A stretch of DNA of 64,000 nucleotides from Thuidium tamariscinum (lineage: Eukaryota > Streptophyta > Bryopsida > Hypnales > Thuidiaceae): positions 12,179,067 through 12,243,066 of the forward strand of contig OX344758.2 in NCBI GenBank assembly GCA_947034885.2, in the 5' to 3' direction. A program made the translations under genes and the position numbers. How positions within the stretch are numbered: the first letter of the stretch is position 1; each line of letters starts with the position of its first letter. Of the stretch, positions 23,907 to 35,161 are shown piece after piece. The notes below the pieces were generated by a model that was not told the DNA's origin, searched no databases, and saw only the letters and a list, made by a program, of their open reading frames with translations.

Positions 23907-23978
23907 TGTGGGGCACTGATGCTGAATATCACAGTTTGTCTGATCATAAATGAAGACAAATCAAATCCTGAGCCCACT
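23907..23978 (+). ncRNA. C/D-box snoRNA, copy 3
   Basis: This is the third tandem paralogue. It has C box UGAUGCU at 23917, an identical D' guide, C' AUGAAGA, D box CUGA at 23968-23971, and terminal stem GGGC with GCCC. Start-to-start spacing of the three copies is about 143 and 116 bp, which suits intronic or polycistronic processing. Confidence 0.85.
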
Positions 23979-24299
23979 TGTGAACCTCTGTTGTTGTATC
24001 TTGTTCAGAATTGTCGAAATTAGTTTACGGTCTGTTCTCGTAATTATGGATTTTTTTTTCTGTTCTAGATTTTCACTACGATGCTTGCACAGACTTTCTA
24101 TTGAGCCGGTAACTGTGTATATGTGATACAGATACACCGGAGGTGCAGTACATGTCGTATATGAGAAGTATGATACTGGACCCAAGATGACCCTGAGTGG
24201 TTCCGATGCGACTTGATGATACTGCTTCAGACTTGGCTTCTTGGTTTATGTATGGTTAAATTTTATCCGTCTTATTCCATTAGAGTCTAAGAACACTCT

Positions 24300-25203
24300 T
24301 AACTTCTATTTTTGTGTGAAATAAATTATGTTTACAGTTTTAAGGGATCGGAATGGAGATGTCCAGGCTTGCAATGACCCTTTTGTTTGTTCAACTTCCC
24401 TTTTGTACCATAGGGTGGCTTCGAAATTGAGGCTGTACTGTGGAATTTTGCCATGTAATTGTTGTGGATTGTTCCTGTGGCACAATTATGTGGCTTCTCA
24501 CGTGCTTTGAGACTTGGTTTAGTCGCTAGTGGCAATGAATGTTTTGGGACTTATTATTAGCCTTTGTTGCCGTGAGTTCGGCGGGGTTATTTTTGAGTGG
24601 CATGACAAATAGCTCATGTTGGTGAAGCTTTGGTAGAGGATTATTTATCCCAGCGAGTATACCATTTTCTCGAAATGTTGTCTGAAGCAGAAACTCAATA
24701 AAAACCAGCTCCGATCAAATGAAGGACAAGCCGTTGGCTTTAAGCCTAGACAGATTTTCTCCTTAGCTTGTCAATAGGTCCCTAACATGAAGGTGGCCTC
24801 AATTGCAATAGAGTTACTATGCCTGTTTCTCAATATCTTCTAAAATTGACCCTCACATTTGGTATTCTTGCCTAAAATGTCCTGTATCAACTCCTGTTAT
24901 GATGCTGCAGGCCAGAATGGGCTGGTGGATGACAGCAAGTAAGATAGAAGAGTTTCCTTGGAATTTTGTGTAAAAAAGGAGTGATTTCAGAACAGATTCA
25001 GGGTTTTTAGCCCAATGTTCATTTCTGGAAGATTTTCTAAAATTTATACAAAGGGCATGAAAAAAGAAGTAGAAAATGAGCAAAATTTGGCCAGTTTTGG
25101 GATCACTGCTGAGTACAGAAGCTGGCTGATTTATGCACAAAATATGGGTACCTGGTGGGCATGCATGTGAATTTCAGTTACTCTTTTTACCCTAGCAAGG
25201 CCT
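24300..25203. other. Downstream flank of snoRNA unit and intergenic DNA
   Basis: Composition is intermediate up to about 24700, perhaps still transcribed 3' sequence, and then AT-rich. No gene is recognised. Confidence 0.4.
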
Positions 25204-25532
25204 TAAGGTAGGAGGTCCTTAAATGGAGAGGACATTAAAATGGAGCATCTCCTTAAATGTAGACAATTTGTATATGTTGCTTTTTCATAGCCTTCAGCAA
25301 TGTACAAGTTGTGTACATTATAGGAGGTGCTCCATTTTAGAGCCCTATGCACTTCAACTTCAGAGTTTTATAATTAATTCCACAAAGCTCAGAAAAATAT
25401 GAAATGACTTGGGTTAGATGTTAATCCTACTTGTATTTCAAGTACAATTTATTGAAAAATATTTGTAGAAGTTCTACCTCCCTGAAATTGAGTTTCAGCC
25501 TTACATGGTCCATTATAGGACCTCTTACCTTA
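25204..25532 (+). mobile_element. TAAGGTAG-family MITE, copy 1
   Basis: The ends are TAAGGTAGGAGGTCCTTA and TAGGACCTCTTACCTTA. The interior contains AAATATGAAATGACTTGGG, a family landmark. It is non-coding. The outermost TA on each side may be the target duplication. Confidence 0.75.
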
Positions 25533-26218
25533 GGGATTTCTCTATATGACTTGCACTCAGTTCCATCACTCTTAAGTTGTGATTTAACCTTGGGGCATGC
25601 CAACATCCAATTTCTAAACGATGAATAGATTCAAAATTACTTTTCTGTCTCCTTATTGCTTGGATGGAAATCATCCTAATTCTTAGAAATTCTTAATGAA
25701 GTTTTTGTTCTATCCAAGGGTTGGATTTGGTATTAGTAGAGTACATAATTCTCTAAAATTACAAATGTGAAAGTATGTCAAGTGGTTGACTTGTGTTGAT
25801 TGTAGTTCAAAACCAAATTTGCAAAAATGAAGTCATAGAATTAAAAAACAAAAAGATTTCAAAAAATCACCATATAAAGAGAACTTCATTTCAAATCCAC
25901 TCTAACAAGTTTTACTTGAAAAATGACAATATTTTTCTTGTAATTGAATTTTGAAGGAATTTTAAAATTTTCCTTTCAAAATTTCTAAAAAAATATTGGT
26001 GAAAGCATTGGAGAATCTAACCATACAGATGGAATCTAAAATTCAAAATTTACAACTTTTTTTTATATCACAATCTCAAAATATTCTTCCAAATGGTACT
26101 TTATAATGATTTTTTCCATATTGTCAATTCTAGACATGATTCCAAATGCTCTAGGGTTAGTATATCCAACACTAAGGTTAGATTTGGTAGAAGTTGTGTC
26201 ATTTTTGGAAAAGAAAGA

Positions 26219-26516
26219 TAAGGTAGGGGGCTGTAAAAGTGACCTTGTCTCTAAAAGCGATCTGGTAGATTTTGCCTCTAACATGTACCAAAAGTGTACA
26301 TTTCAGGAGGGGGTCGCTTTTAGAAACCATTGTGTTTTCAACTTCAAAAACTCATAACTAATTCCATGAAGGTTCGAAAAATATGAAACGACTTGGGTTA
26401 GATGCCAATTCCATTTTTCTTACCAAAAAAATTTACTAAAAATCGTTTTAAGAATTTTAGCTTCCCCAAAATGCAAATCAGCTGGTAAAGGGTCGCTTTT
26501 ATAGCCCCCTACCTTA
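26219..26516 (+). mobile_element. TAAGGTAG-family MITE, copy 2
   Basis: The ends are TAAGGTAGGGGGCTGTAAAA and TTTTATAGCCCCCTACCTTA, with the same internal AAATATGAAACGACTTGGG as copy 1. It spans 298 bp without an ORF. Confidence 0.8.
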
Positions 26517-27449
26517 CATGTGATCCTAAGAGTGATGTATAGTAATGTGGACTTCTAAGAATTTGACATGGAAACTCAATTTCGGCACTCAATTGTTGAA
26601 TCAAACCTTCACATATGGTGTGAATTGTATATTATGTTGTTATTTATGTATTATCAAGAAGATTCATGTACTTTGTGAACATTGAAAAGTATTTTGTCAA
26701 TGTTCGTTTTGGTCAAGCACCATTGTATTCATAATATACTATATGATTGCAAAGGGCTTTCAAGTCCTTGTAGGGTTATTATTTAAGCATCTAGAGTCAT
26801 CTCTAGAATGATTAGGATGAACTAACCCCTTCACTCAACCCTTCATAAAAATGCTTTATTTTCTTTATTTTCCACATATGATAATACTTGTAAATTTTGA
26901 ATTCATATTGGCAATTAAAGGCCCCAAATTAGCAAGAGAAGTGTATAAGGTGAATTGATCAGGGACAAAATAGGGGGCTTTTAATTTTACTTGCACCCTT
27001 GAATTGATTTAGAGGGGTTGAACAAGGGGACTAACTTCTAAAATTGATGGTTTGGGAAAAATCATAATAATAAACTATTGTACCTCTAATTTGATAGTTT
27101 GGTGTCAATCAAATTTCTATATCAAATTCTTAGAGGTCTTCATCACCTCATACCAATTACAAGATGATATGTGGCACTTTGTTAAAAAAATGACTTAGGT
27201 GTCAACTTTCCTATAGTATACTTGGAAGAATATTTTGGAATTGATAAACAAATAAAAGTTGTACACTTTCAATTTTAGATTCCATTTGTAGAGCTAAATT
27301 CACCCTTGCTATCACAAACACTTTTTCCATAAATTTTGTAAGAAAAATTTCTAAATTCTTTCTAAATTCAATTAGTAGAAAAATATTGTCATTTTTCAAG
27401 TAAATTTGTTGTAATGGATTTGAAATGAATATTCTCTTGATATGATGAT
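26517..27449. other. AT-rich intergenic DNA
   Basis: No gene is recognised. The region may include diverged left-hand sequence belonging to the MITE fragment at 27450. Confidence 0.45.
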
Positions 27450-27556
27450 TTTATGAAATCCTACAAAAATTTATTAAAAATTGTTTCAAAGAACTTAGCT
27501 TCTCCCAAAAGGCAATCAATTCTTAAATGGTTGCTTTACAAGCCTCCTACCTGGCT
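27450..27556 (+). mobile_element. Right-end fragment of TAAGGTAG-family MITE
   Basis: The sequence follows the right third of copy 2 (TTTATTAAAAATYGTTT, AGCTTCYCCCAAA, GCTTTACAAGCCTCCTACC). The left part is too diverged to delimit. Confidence 0.5.
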
Positions 27557-27642
27557 TGTTATCCTTGGCAAATACCATTTTGTTGAACTAGTAATAGTCT
27601 GACATCAATGTGGCATTTGGCCACTATTGAATCAAAGATATG

Positions 27643-27972
27643 TAAGGCACAAGGTTCATAAAATCATTATTTAAGGATTGGAATTGAATTTTACAGAGGT
27701 AAAATATCTTTAATTTTTTCAACAAAATTTCCTTCAAAAACAAGTAGAAGTGGCATCTAAACCACATTGTTTCATTTATTTTTTTTAATTTTGTAGAATT
27801 AGTTATAAAATTTTGAAGTTGAATTGGCTTAGGGCTCTAAAATCACCCACCTTCTAAGATGTACACTATTTGTATATTGTTGAATGTTGAAAAAAGCAAC
27901 ATGTACAATTAGTGTACATTTAAGGAGGTAGGTGATTTTGAAATATGAATGCTTTTAGAATCTCTTACCTTA
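27643..27972 (-). mobile_element. TAAGGTAG-family MITE, inverted copy
   Basis: Read on the minus strand it begins TAAGGTAAGAGATTCTAAAA and follows copy 1 through CCTCCTTAAATGTA, ATTTTAGAGCCCTA and TTATAACTAATTC to its other end near 27643. It is 330 bp long and lies opposite to copies 1 and 2. Confidence 0.65.
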
Positions 27973-29403
27973 TTCCAACAATCCAAGTCATAGGTAGAAG
28001 TGTGTCAAAAACTTTTGGCTTCTAGGGACTTGGAATACTAAAGGTCACCCTAGACTACTTTCTAGAGTTGCTTCATTCTTTGCATCCCACCAAGCATTTA
28101 TAATAAGGCCAAAATCTAAAGTTTAGGAATGTTTTCAATTTATACAATTCTTTTCTATTTAGGGACCTAAATTTGCTTCAAAATACTAGTCTTCAAAACA
28201 AAGATAAAATCTTTATCCATATTTACTTTTTAACAAATTTAACCAAATGATCCTTTAATTAGTTTATTAGAGTACACTTTCTTAAACTTTCAAAATAAGA
28301 AAGCCTACAAATTGCAAGATTATTATGCTTAACTTTTAAAAAGAAGTTTTTTCAACTTTTTTTACATGATTAGATTTCATAGTTAGATCCTACAATTTAC
28401 AAACCCTTATAATGTTATATTGAAGAATAAAGTTGGAAATATATATAAAATATTTCAACAAAAAATATTTCATATTGATACTTTAAAAAAATAATAAGTA
28501 CAAAGAAGTAGAGAGTATTAAAATGGAGTTTGTAGACAACATAGCTGGGTCAAGTACAAAGTTTGTTAGGTATCACAAATAAAATTTACAAAAGATCAAA
28601 TTAAAATTTTGAAATCATTCTTGTCTACATGGAATGTAGTGGAAAGTGATGGAAAGTGGTTCATTCTATTTGAACTAGTGATGAAAAAGTTATAGACAAT
28701 TTTTTTTATAAGCAATCTAAGCATTTTTTTATGAAATAATAACATGTAGGATTCATTTATGAAGACAATTTTCAAAATTCTTCAAGAAAAAAGCTAAACC
28801 TCACTATCGATTATCGAAATCAATGATTTTTAAATCTATTTTAAAGCTATTAACAATTTAGGTTTTTTTTTCAATCTCATACCTACTTCTATTCTTAACT
28901 ATTTTTTGAACAATGAAAATCAAGTGTATTTTTTGTCAAAATTTTCTTGGGCTTTTAGTTCAATTCTTTAACAAAAAAAATGAGGAATTCAAAATGTGTA
29001 GTGCAAAAATTTTTAACTCAGAAGATTCAAAGGTATAAAAAATAAATTTATTTACTTTCAACAAACATACCTCGCAATCCATAAAGTCAAAGCTTTGAAA
29101 TTTCTTCCACACATTCTTATACATTAGTATGCACAACAACAACAATTTCTATTGTTTTTTTTCCACTTTGCAATAGAAATGGCAATTTTGAGTGGTTATT
29201 GACTTATTGATGAAAAAAATGTTTGGAAGTCTAGGAGTTTAAATCAAGAATCCTTAGGATGTCTACTAGAGGATAATAAATGTCTTCCTTGAACCACTAT
29301 AAGGTAAGAATAACTATTATCATTCATTTGAATTATTGTGTATAGATGAAGTAAGAATCACATTTCATTGTTTATAGATAGAACACTATGCACTAAGAGG
29401 TTT
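27973..29403. other. AT-rich intergenic DNA
   Basis: No gene or complete element is recognised here. Confidence 0.5.
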
Positions 29404-29742
29404 TAGCATTAGAGGCGATTTGAGGCTTCTAAGAAATTGTTTTAGGGTTGTTCATTGCAATTGCTCCTAATGTTGTAATCTACATACTACTAATTTGAAT
29501 TTTTAAATTAAAAAAAATTATATTTTTTTCCAAAAATTTCAAAAAGCTTAAAAAAATTAAAAATTAATTTTCAAACTTTTTTTTTTCATAAAAACTTTAA
29601 AAAATAGTTTGAAAAAAATTCTAATGTAGTAGTCTTTTGATTACATAAAATTGCTAATGTGGCGAGTATGGAAATTCATGATAACTCATGGTCTTCTAAT
29701 GCTTTCAAATCCCTTCTAATGGCATTTGGAAGGGTGTAATAA
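29404..29742 (-). mobile_element. CATWAGAGG-family MITE, diverged copy D
   Basis: The ends are CATTAGAGGCGATTTGAGG and AAATCCCTTCTAATG. Read on the minus strand it follows copy A (GAAAGCATTAGAAG, TGAGTTATC, CCACATTAG, GAACAACCCTAAAA). It has an A/T-rich middle and no ORF. The right end is placed to within about 20 bp. Confidence 0.5.
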
Positions 29743-31150
29743 TGCCAATCCATCTCACTAATGTTAGCTCTATCTACACTACTTTTTAGAAAAAAAAATT
29801 GAAATCGGGCTTATCTATTAGTTGCATAATTGATAGTTATGTTCAAAGAAAAGATATAGTAACACAAATTCTACTTGTATTTTTTTCGTGAAGGCAAACA
29901 AAAATCAACGATATTAAAAAGAAAAATCTAAATTGAAGATTTTTAAAATTTTTTTTATGAATTTTCAAAAACAAGATTGAAAGAAGCTTCAAAGGGTTCA
30001 ATAGGTGCATGTTTGAAGTGCCTTGAGCAAGACTCCAAACCATTCACTCTAAAAGCTTGTACTTTACAAATATGAAGTACCATTCAAAGCAAACAATTTC
30101 ATGTCATACTAGTGATACTTCAGTAGACATCTATTTGACAGAAATGGGTGGGTGAATGGTAAAGGCTAAAACTCCTATCCTACATGAGGTGTTTGAACAT
30201 TCAAGGTACTAGCTTCTCATATCAAGAATAAATATTTTGTCTAAAAAGCTCCAAATCTAAAGTAGCCAATTCCTTTTGGCCTTTCTGACCATTCTTCCAT
30301 TTCTAAAGTCTAGGTTCTTTTATTCCGAGTATAGGAAGAAGTAAGAGTAAGTGGTACATTATGATGCATTATCAGCCATTGATTTCTTCTCAATTTCTTG
30401 ACTACCTTAAGGTTACAATTAGACATACCTATATATATCAAGAATAGGTTTTATAGAAACTTGACAAAAGCAATTCTCAATAATTTTGTTTTGGGGATGG
30501 AAAAATATAATAAAATTTCAATTTTGCCTAAAATCTGTTTCCTCACAAGGGAGGAAAATTTCCCACCAAATCTTGCCGGGAGCTATGCTGAATTCCTCGA
30601 GAAGCTTCTACCCTACCAGGGAACTCAAACAGGGGTCATCTGATTCTCTGATACTAAATTTTTCTGATACGAGCTGCAATGAGCTGGAGCCCTGCCGACA
30701 CGGCCGGGGAACTTGCTTACCCACAAGCCTGCGATTCTGCAACAAAATCCTTTGACGCCGCTTGCTACCCTTGTTCCGTCGTCTTTTACATTTTGTTGCG
30801 ACCTGACAGTCCCCTCTGTTTCTTTAGATTCTACACTTGATACCCAAAGCATCGCCTGTCGGTACATTGGAATCACGTGGTAAGTAAAGGAAGGTCAAAA
30901 TTGCCGCGTCTTCTTTTCAAAAAAAAGAAGAGAAACTCTGGCATTCTTTGAGTAGTTGAGTGTCATGGAGCATCGCATTTCATATCTGAAAAAGAGATGA
31001 TGAATGAATCAAATGATATTAAGTTCCTAATACTCATTTGTTATAGTTTTTTCTGTGAATTGTTGAAGCTGTTTTTTTTTGGGGTTCGATCTGTGGTGAC
31101 GAATGCCTCAACAGGAGTGCATTAGAAGAACTTGCGATTGTCTGCAAACA
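29743..31150 (+). promoter_or_regulatory. Upstream region of the GUX gene
   Basis: The region is AT-rich to about 30530. A GC-richer segment (30550-30890) and a further stretch to 31150 then lead to the start codon. This is most likely promoter and leader sequence. Open frames in it show no family resemblance. Confidence 0.4.
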
Positions 31151-34100
31151 ATGAGGGCGCTCGGGGCGGGCTCCCGTCTCTCCAGATCCGCCACCACCGG
31201 CTCGTGAGTATCCGATTCTTGGTGTTTAGTTCAAACTTGGAAGGTATTCATGTTGTGGTTTGATTTTTAGCAGCAATGGGGACGCATTACCAGCATTAGC
31301 TTGAGTAGCTTGAGTAGTTTATTCCATTTATGGAGTAGTGTGTGAGTTTTTTCTGTTCTTTCATTGAAGACTGAGATTTCTTTCTTTCTTTCAGAGATGG
31401 GGAGAGCCGGCGGCGGTCGCCTCGTAGTTGGAAGGAGCGATGGAGTTCCAGTCTTTCGGGTTCCAGGAAAGCCAAAGTCGTCTTCAAGAGAAAACACTCG
31501 CCATATGTACTTGCTGTCGTAGTGGTCGCCGCTATCTTTCTGCTGTCTAGGGTTAGTGTGCACTCCAGCTCTTTGTTCGGATTCCCGGCGAGACATCGCG
31601 TAAGTACAAGGTGCATTTCCTCCCTTAAATATCATTCACCTCGTCTGTTTGGATTTTGAAGCCATTGCTGGAACTACCTAGGGTTTCACCTGTATTTGTG
31701 TGTGTTTTACGCGGTTTTGAGTGAGGCTTATGGAGACTATCTGTTGTTCAATTTTTATTTTATTTTCTCCCCAGCAGACGCAATGTTCTTCACTGATTTT
31801 AGGGATATTTTATTTAACCCTGTTTGAATTGCGTTTTTCACAATGTGATCTATCGAATTGGTCATTTTAAAACGACGAATCCTTAGGGTTTAGGGTTTAA
31901 CGAACTTATACCGCTTCGTTGCAGTACCTAGGGTTAGGCCAAATCCTTGCAGTATCATCTTCTCGTGATGGAAGCACACCAGGGCTCTCTTTTGTTTGCT
32001 TTTATTTATTTTCTTACAAACACAAGCAATGCTCTACTCGGATTCTACTGATCTATTCTTCAAGCATATTACAAGCCTACCATTTCCTTAATGTAACTAC
32101 AATCGAACCATCATTTTAAAACCATGAAGCCCAAATAAGCGCTTGGTTGCAGACCTAGGGTTAGGCCAAATCTCTGTAGTGTCACCTTCACGGAGACGGG
32201 TGCACGTGAGGAGAGTGATGAAAACAGACCAGGTCTCTCTCTTGTTCGCTTTTATTTATTTTCTCTTGAACACATGCAATGCTCTCCACGATTCCAGTAA
32301 CTGTAATGTATTCTTCAACCCCATTAGAATTCTAATATTTTCGCAATATAATTAATCGGACCTGTCAATTCAAAACCATGAATCCCTAATGAGCGCTTTG
32401 TTGCAAACCTAGGGTTAGGCCAAACCTCTGTAGTGTCACCCATTAGAGTCCTCATCTTTTCACAATACTATCACAATCGAACTGGCCAATTCAAAACCAT
32501 GAATCCCTAACAAGTGTTTTGCTGCAGACCTAGGGTTAAACCAAACCCCTGCAACGTCAACTTCCCGGAGACAGCTGCATTTGAGGAGAATGAAGACAGC
32601 GCTGTGAACACACCATCATTACTGGCAACTATAGCTGGACTCCCCCCCAAGCCACGCATCGGGCTAGTAAACATCGCCCAACCCGAAGCATTACGATGGC
32701 AGGAATATGCACGAGGCATGCCCCCCGTGCACTTCCCATTTGCGAAGGTGAACCAAAGCTTGGCATGGACTGATTTCTTCCCCGAGTGGATCGATGAGGA
32801 GGAGGAGTTTATGTTGCAACCCGAGTGTCCGCCTCTGCCAGGACCCTGCGTACGCAACCACAATCTCGACCTGGTGGTCGCTAGAGTTCCGTGCAGGGAT
32901 GATAATGAACGGAATGTGCGACGGCTGCAGGTGCTCCTGGCTGCTGGGAGCGTTGCAAGCCAGGCAGGGGATGATGAAGAGATGCATGTTTTGATAAGAA
33001 GTGAATGCAGGCCGGCGTTGAATCTGTTTCCTTGTGGGGAGCTGCTGAAGCATGAGGGGCACTGGTGGTTGTACCGTGTAGATGTGGTTCAGATGCGGAA
33101 GCGGTTGGATTTACCTGTTGGATCTTGTGAACTCTCGTTGTCGACGCACTGGAAAGGTAATGGTGGCTTTCCTTTGATTTTTGGAAGTTTTGTGTAAGTT
33201 TTGCGGTTGCTGAGAGTGCCACAATTTTCTTAGTTTAGACAATGAATTGGGAGTAAAGGGTAGAGGATAGTCTTTCCGTCACTTTTGAGCATTTTAATCA
33301 ACTTGTAGGAGTTTGATCTCCCTTTAGAAGATCAGCACAATAGCCTAGAAAGATCGCTTTGGGTACTCCCAGAGCCAAACTCTCTTGAGATCAAATTCTT
33401 CCTCGCTTAGCGTACGATAATTTTCTTACGTAATCATTCAAAGTGGGAGGTTGTTAAATGGACAGGAGACAGTCCCATTTCTTTTCTGAGATCAATCGCC
33501 ATAGATATTTAGTGAAGTCAGAGTGACACCTGGCTTGCTATTTGAAGGTTAACTAAGAGTATTGGAAGAGATGCGTTGCTGTTTAGTATCGTCTACCTTA
33601 ATATATACCGATGTTTGCATGCGTTTTCTGGCAGAGCAACTTGTTGTGAAGACGGGGAATGAGAGGAGAGAAGCATATGTATCAATGGTTCACACGGATC
33701 CTTCGTACGTTTGTGGGGCAATTGTGCTCGCACACAGCATTCGTTTGTCTGGATCAACACGAGATCTGGTGATGCTGGTGGACGACAGCATTTCACTTGA
33801 GCAGCGGCAAGGGTTGGTGGAGGCAGGTTGGCAAGTGCGTGTGATTGAAAGGATTCGTAACCCTTATGCAGAGAAAGACCGGTACAATGAATGGAACTAC
33901 AGCAAGTTCCGTCTCTGGCAACTTACAGAATATGACAAGGTACCCCAAACCTCCACCTATTCTATGTGAACTTTTTAAGTACGTTGGGGTAGAGATCGAA
34001 ATTTAAATATGTGACTTCCATAAGTCTGATGAATTGCACTTCAAAAAAGATGTATGAGAGGTAAGAATTATCTGTACAGTCAAAGTTGAAGAATGTGTTT

Positions 34101-35161
34101 AAATCTTTATCAAGTCGATTAAACTGTGAATAATTATAGCACATACGAATTCTAAACTCAAGAGTTGAAGTTTGACATGCTTGGTCTATATTACAGTTTT
34201 GTACGGTGTGGTTAATTATACAAACAGACAAGAAATTCGAAACTTTCTCCAAATAGAATATGTTTTCAACACTAAGAACAACGAATATTCTTTTCCATTT
34301 ATGAGTAGTTGGTCTAGATTAGAATCTCATGTTGTAGTTGAATATGAATTTCAAAATGAGCTAAACTAAATTAAAAAAACTGTCCGTCCCGCTTTTTCTC
34401 AAAGAAAATTCACAACTGTATTACGATCGCGTGGTTGTTCAATAAATGGAATATTCTAATCTCCATGTTGGCAGATTGTTTTCATAGACTCGGATCTTCT
34501 AGTGCATCGCAACATCGACTTCCTGTTCCAACTCCCAGAGATTTCAGCCACAGGGAACGATGAGAATCGCTTCAATTCAGGCGTGATGGTGATCGAGCCC
34601 TCCAATTGCACGTTCAACATCCTCATGGATCAGATTATGGAAACCAGGTCCTACAACGGTGGTGACCAAGGGTATTTGAATGAGATTTTCCCATGGTGGC
34701 ACCGCATTCCAAAGCACCTCAACTTCCTGAAGCACTTCTGGTCTAACAGTACCGAAGAGCTGGAGATTAAGACTAAACTCATTGCTGCTGACCCTCCTGT
34801 GCTTTACGTGATGCACTACCTGGGGTTGAAGCCATGGCTGTGTTTCAGGGATTATGACTGCAACTGGAACATCCAGGGCCTACGTGTGTATGCCAGTGAC
34901 GTAGCCCATGCCTCTTGGTACAAAATCCATGACACCATGCCGATCTCTCTGCAACGTCATTGTTGGCTCAGAACGTTGGCTAAAGCTGCTCGGGAAGCGG
35001 AGCGGAGGGAAGCTGAGGAAGCCAATTACCAGGATATGCATTGGAAGATCGAAATCCATGATCCTCGCCTGGAGTATTGCTCCACCCCCGAGCATTGTGA
35101 CTGGCAGGAGATGCTTCGACACTGGAATGAGCCACCGCATAATGATACCACCGTCAATTAG
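31151..35161 (+). CDS. GUX-type xylan glucuronosyltransferase (GT8)
   Basis: Five exons join in frame: 31151-31203, 31395-31610, 32528-33156, 33635-33939 and 34475-35161, giving 629 residues, close to Arabidopsis GUX1. A short basic cytosolic tail and one membrane helix (about 55-70) make a type II Golgi anchor. The stem region contains PEWIDEEEE and LPVGSCELSL. The GT8 catalytic domain follows, with CGAIVLAHSIR, NEWNYSKFRLWQLTEYDK, the metal-binding DSD (residues 406-408), FNSGVMVIEP, NGGDQGYLNE and HYLGLKPW (515-522). GUX enzymes add glucuronic acid to the xylan backbone in the Golgi lumen. The exon 2 donor at 31611 (AAG|GTGCAT) was chosen because the nearer GTAAGT at 31600 would put exon 3 out of frame. 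The N-terminal junction is therefore less certain than the rest. Confidence 0.92.
31915..32527 (+). repeat. Tandemly repeated splice-acceptor region in GUX intron 2
   Basis: The motif ACCTAGGGTTAGGCCAAA, preceded by TTGCAG or TTGCAA, occurs at about 31924, 32153 and 32407. It appears again in modified form at the real exon start (32528: ACCTAGGGTTAAACCAAACC). The sequence between copies is also repeated (CTTTTATTTATTTTCT, CAATGCTCT, AAAACCATGAA), with spacings of about 230, 254 and 121 bp. The last copy supplies exon 3. The earlier ones resemble decayed duplicates of the same intron-exon border. Confidence 0.8.

Larger units (their letters stand above)
22143..24300 (+). ncRNA. Probable spliced snoRNA host transcript
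   Basis: The block has gene-like composition behind a telo-box cluster. Plausible introns are 22430-22480 (GTAAGA...TTCAG), 22690-23220 (GTGATT...TGCAG) and 23270-23392 (GTGAGT...TGCCAG). The first ATG frames stop after about 10-30 codons, so I favour a non-coding host whose later part holds the C/D snoRNAs. The joined segment 23221-23577 has an open frame containing GYKPNCTVLCVG, and 24130-24216 has another short open stretch, so a small protein is not excluded. Exon limits after 23393 and the 3' end are not resolved. Confidence 0.45.

Noticed and set aside
31395-31599. GUX exon 2 ending at the strong GTAAGT donor (31600)
   Set aside because: Joining it to exon 3 at 32528 gives an immediate stop. 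The donor at 31611 restores the frame, although an unseen small exon is another possibility.
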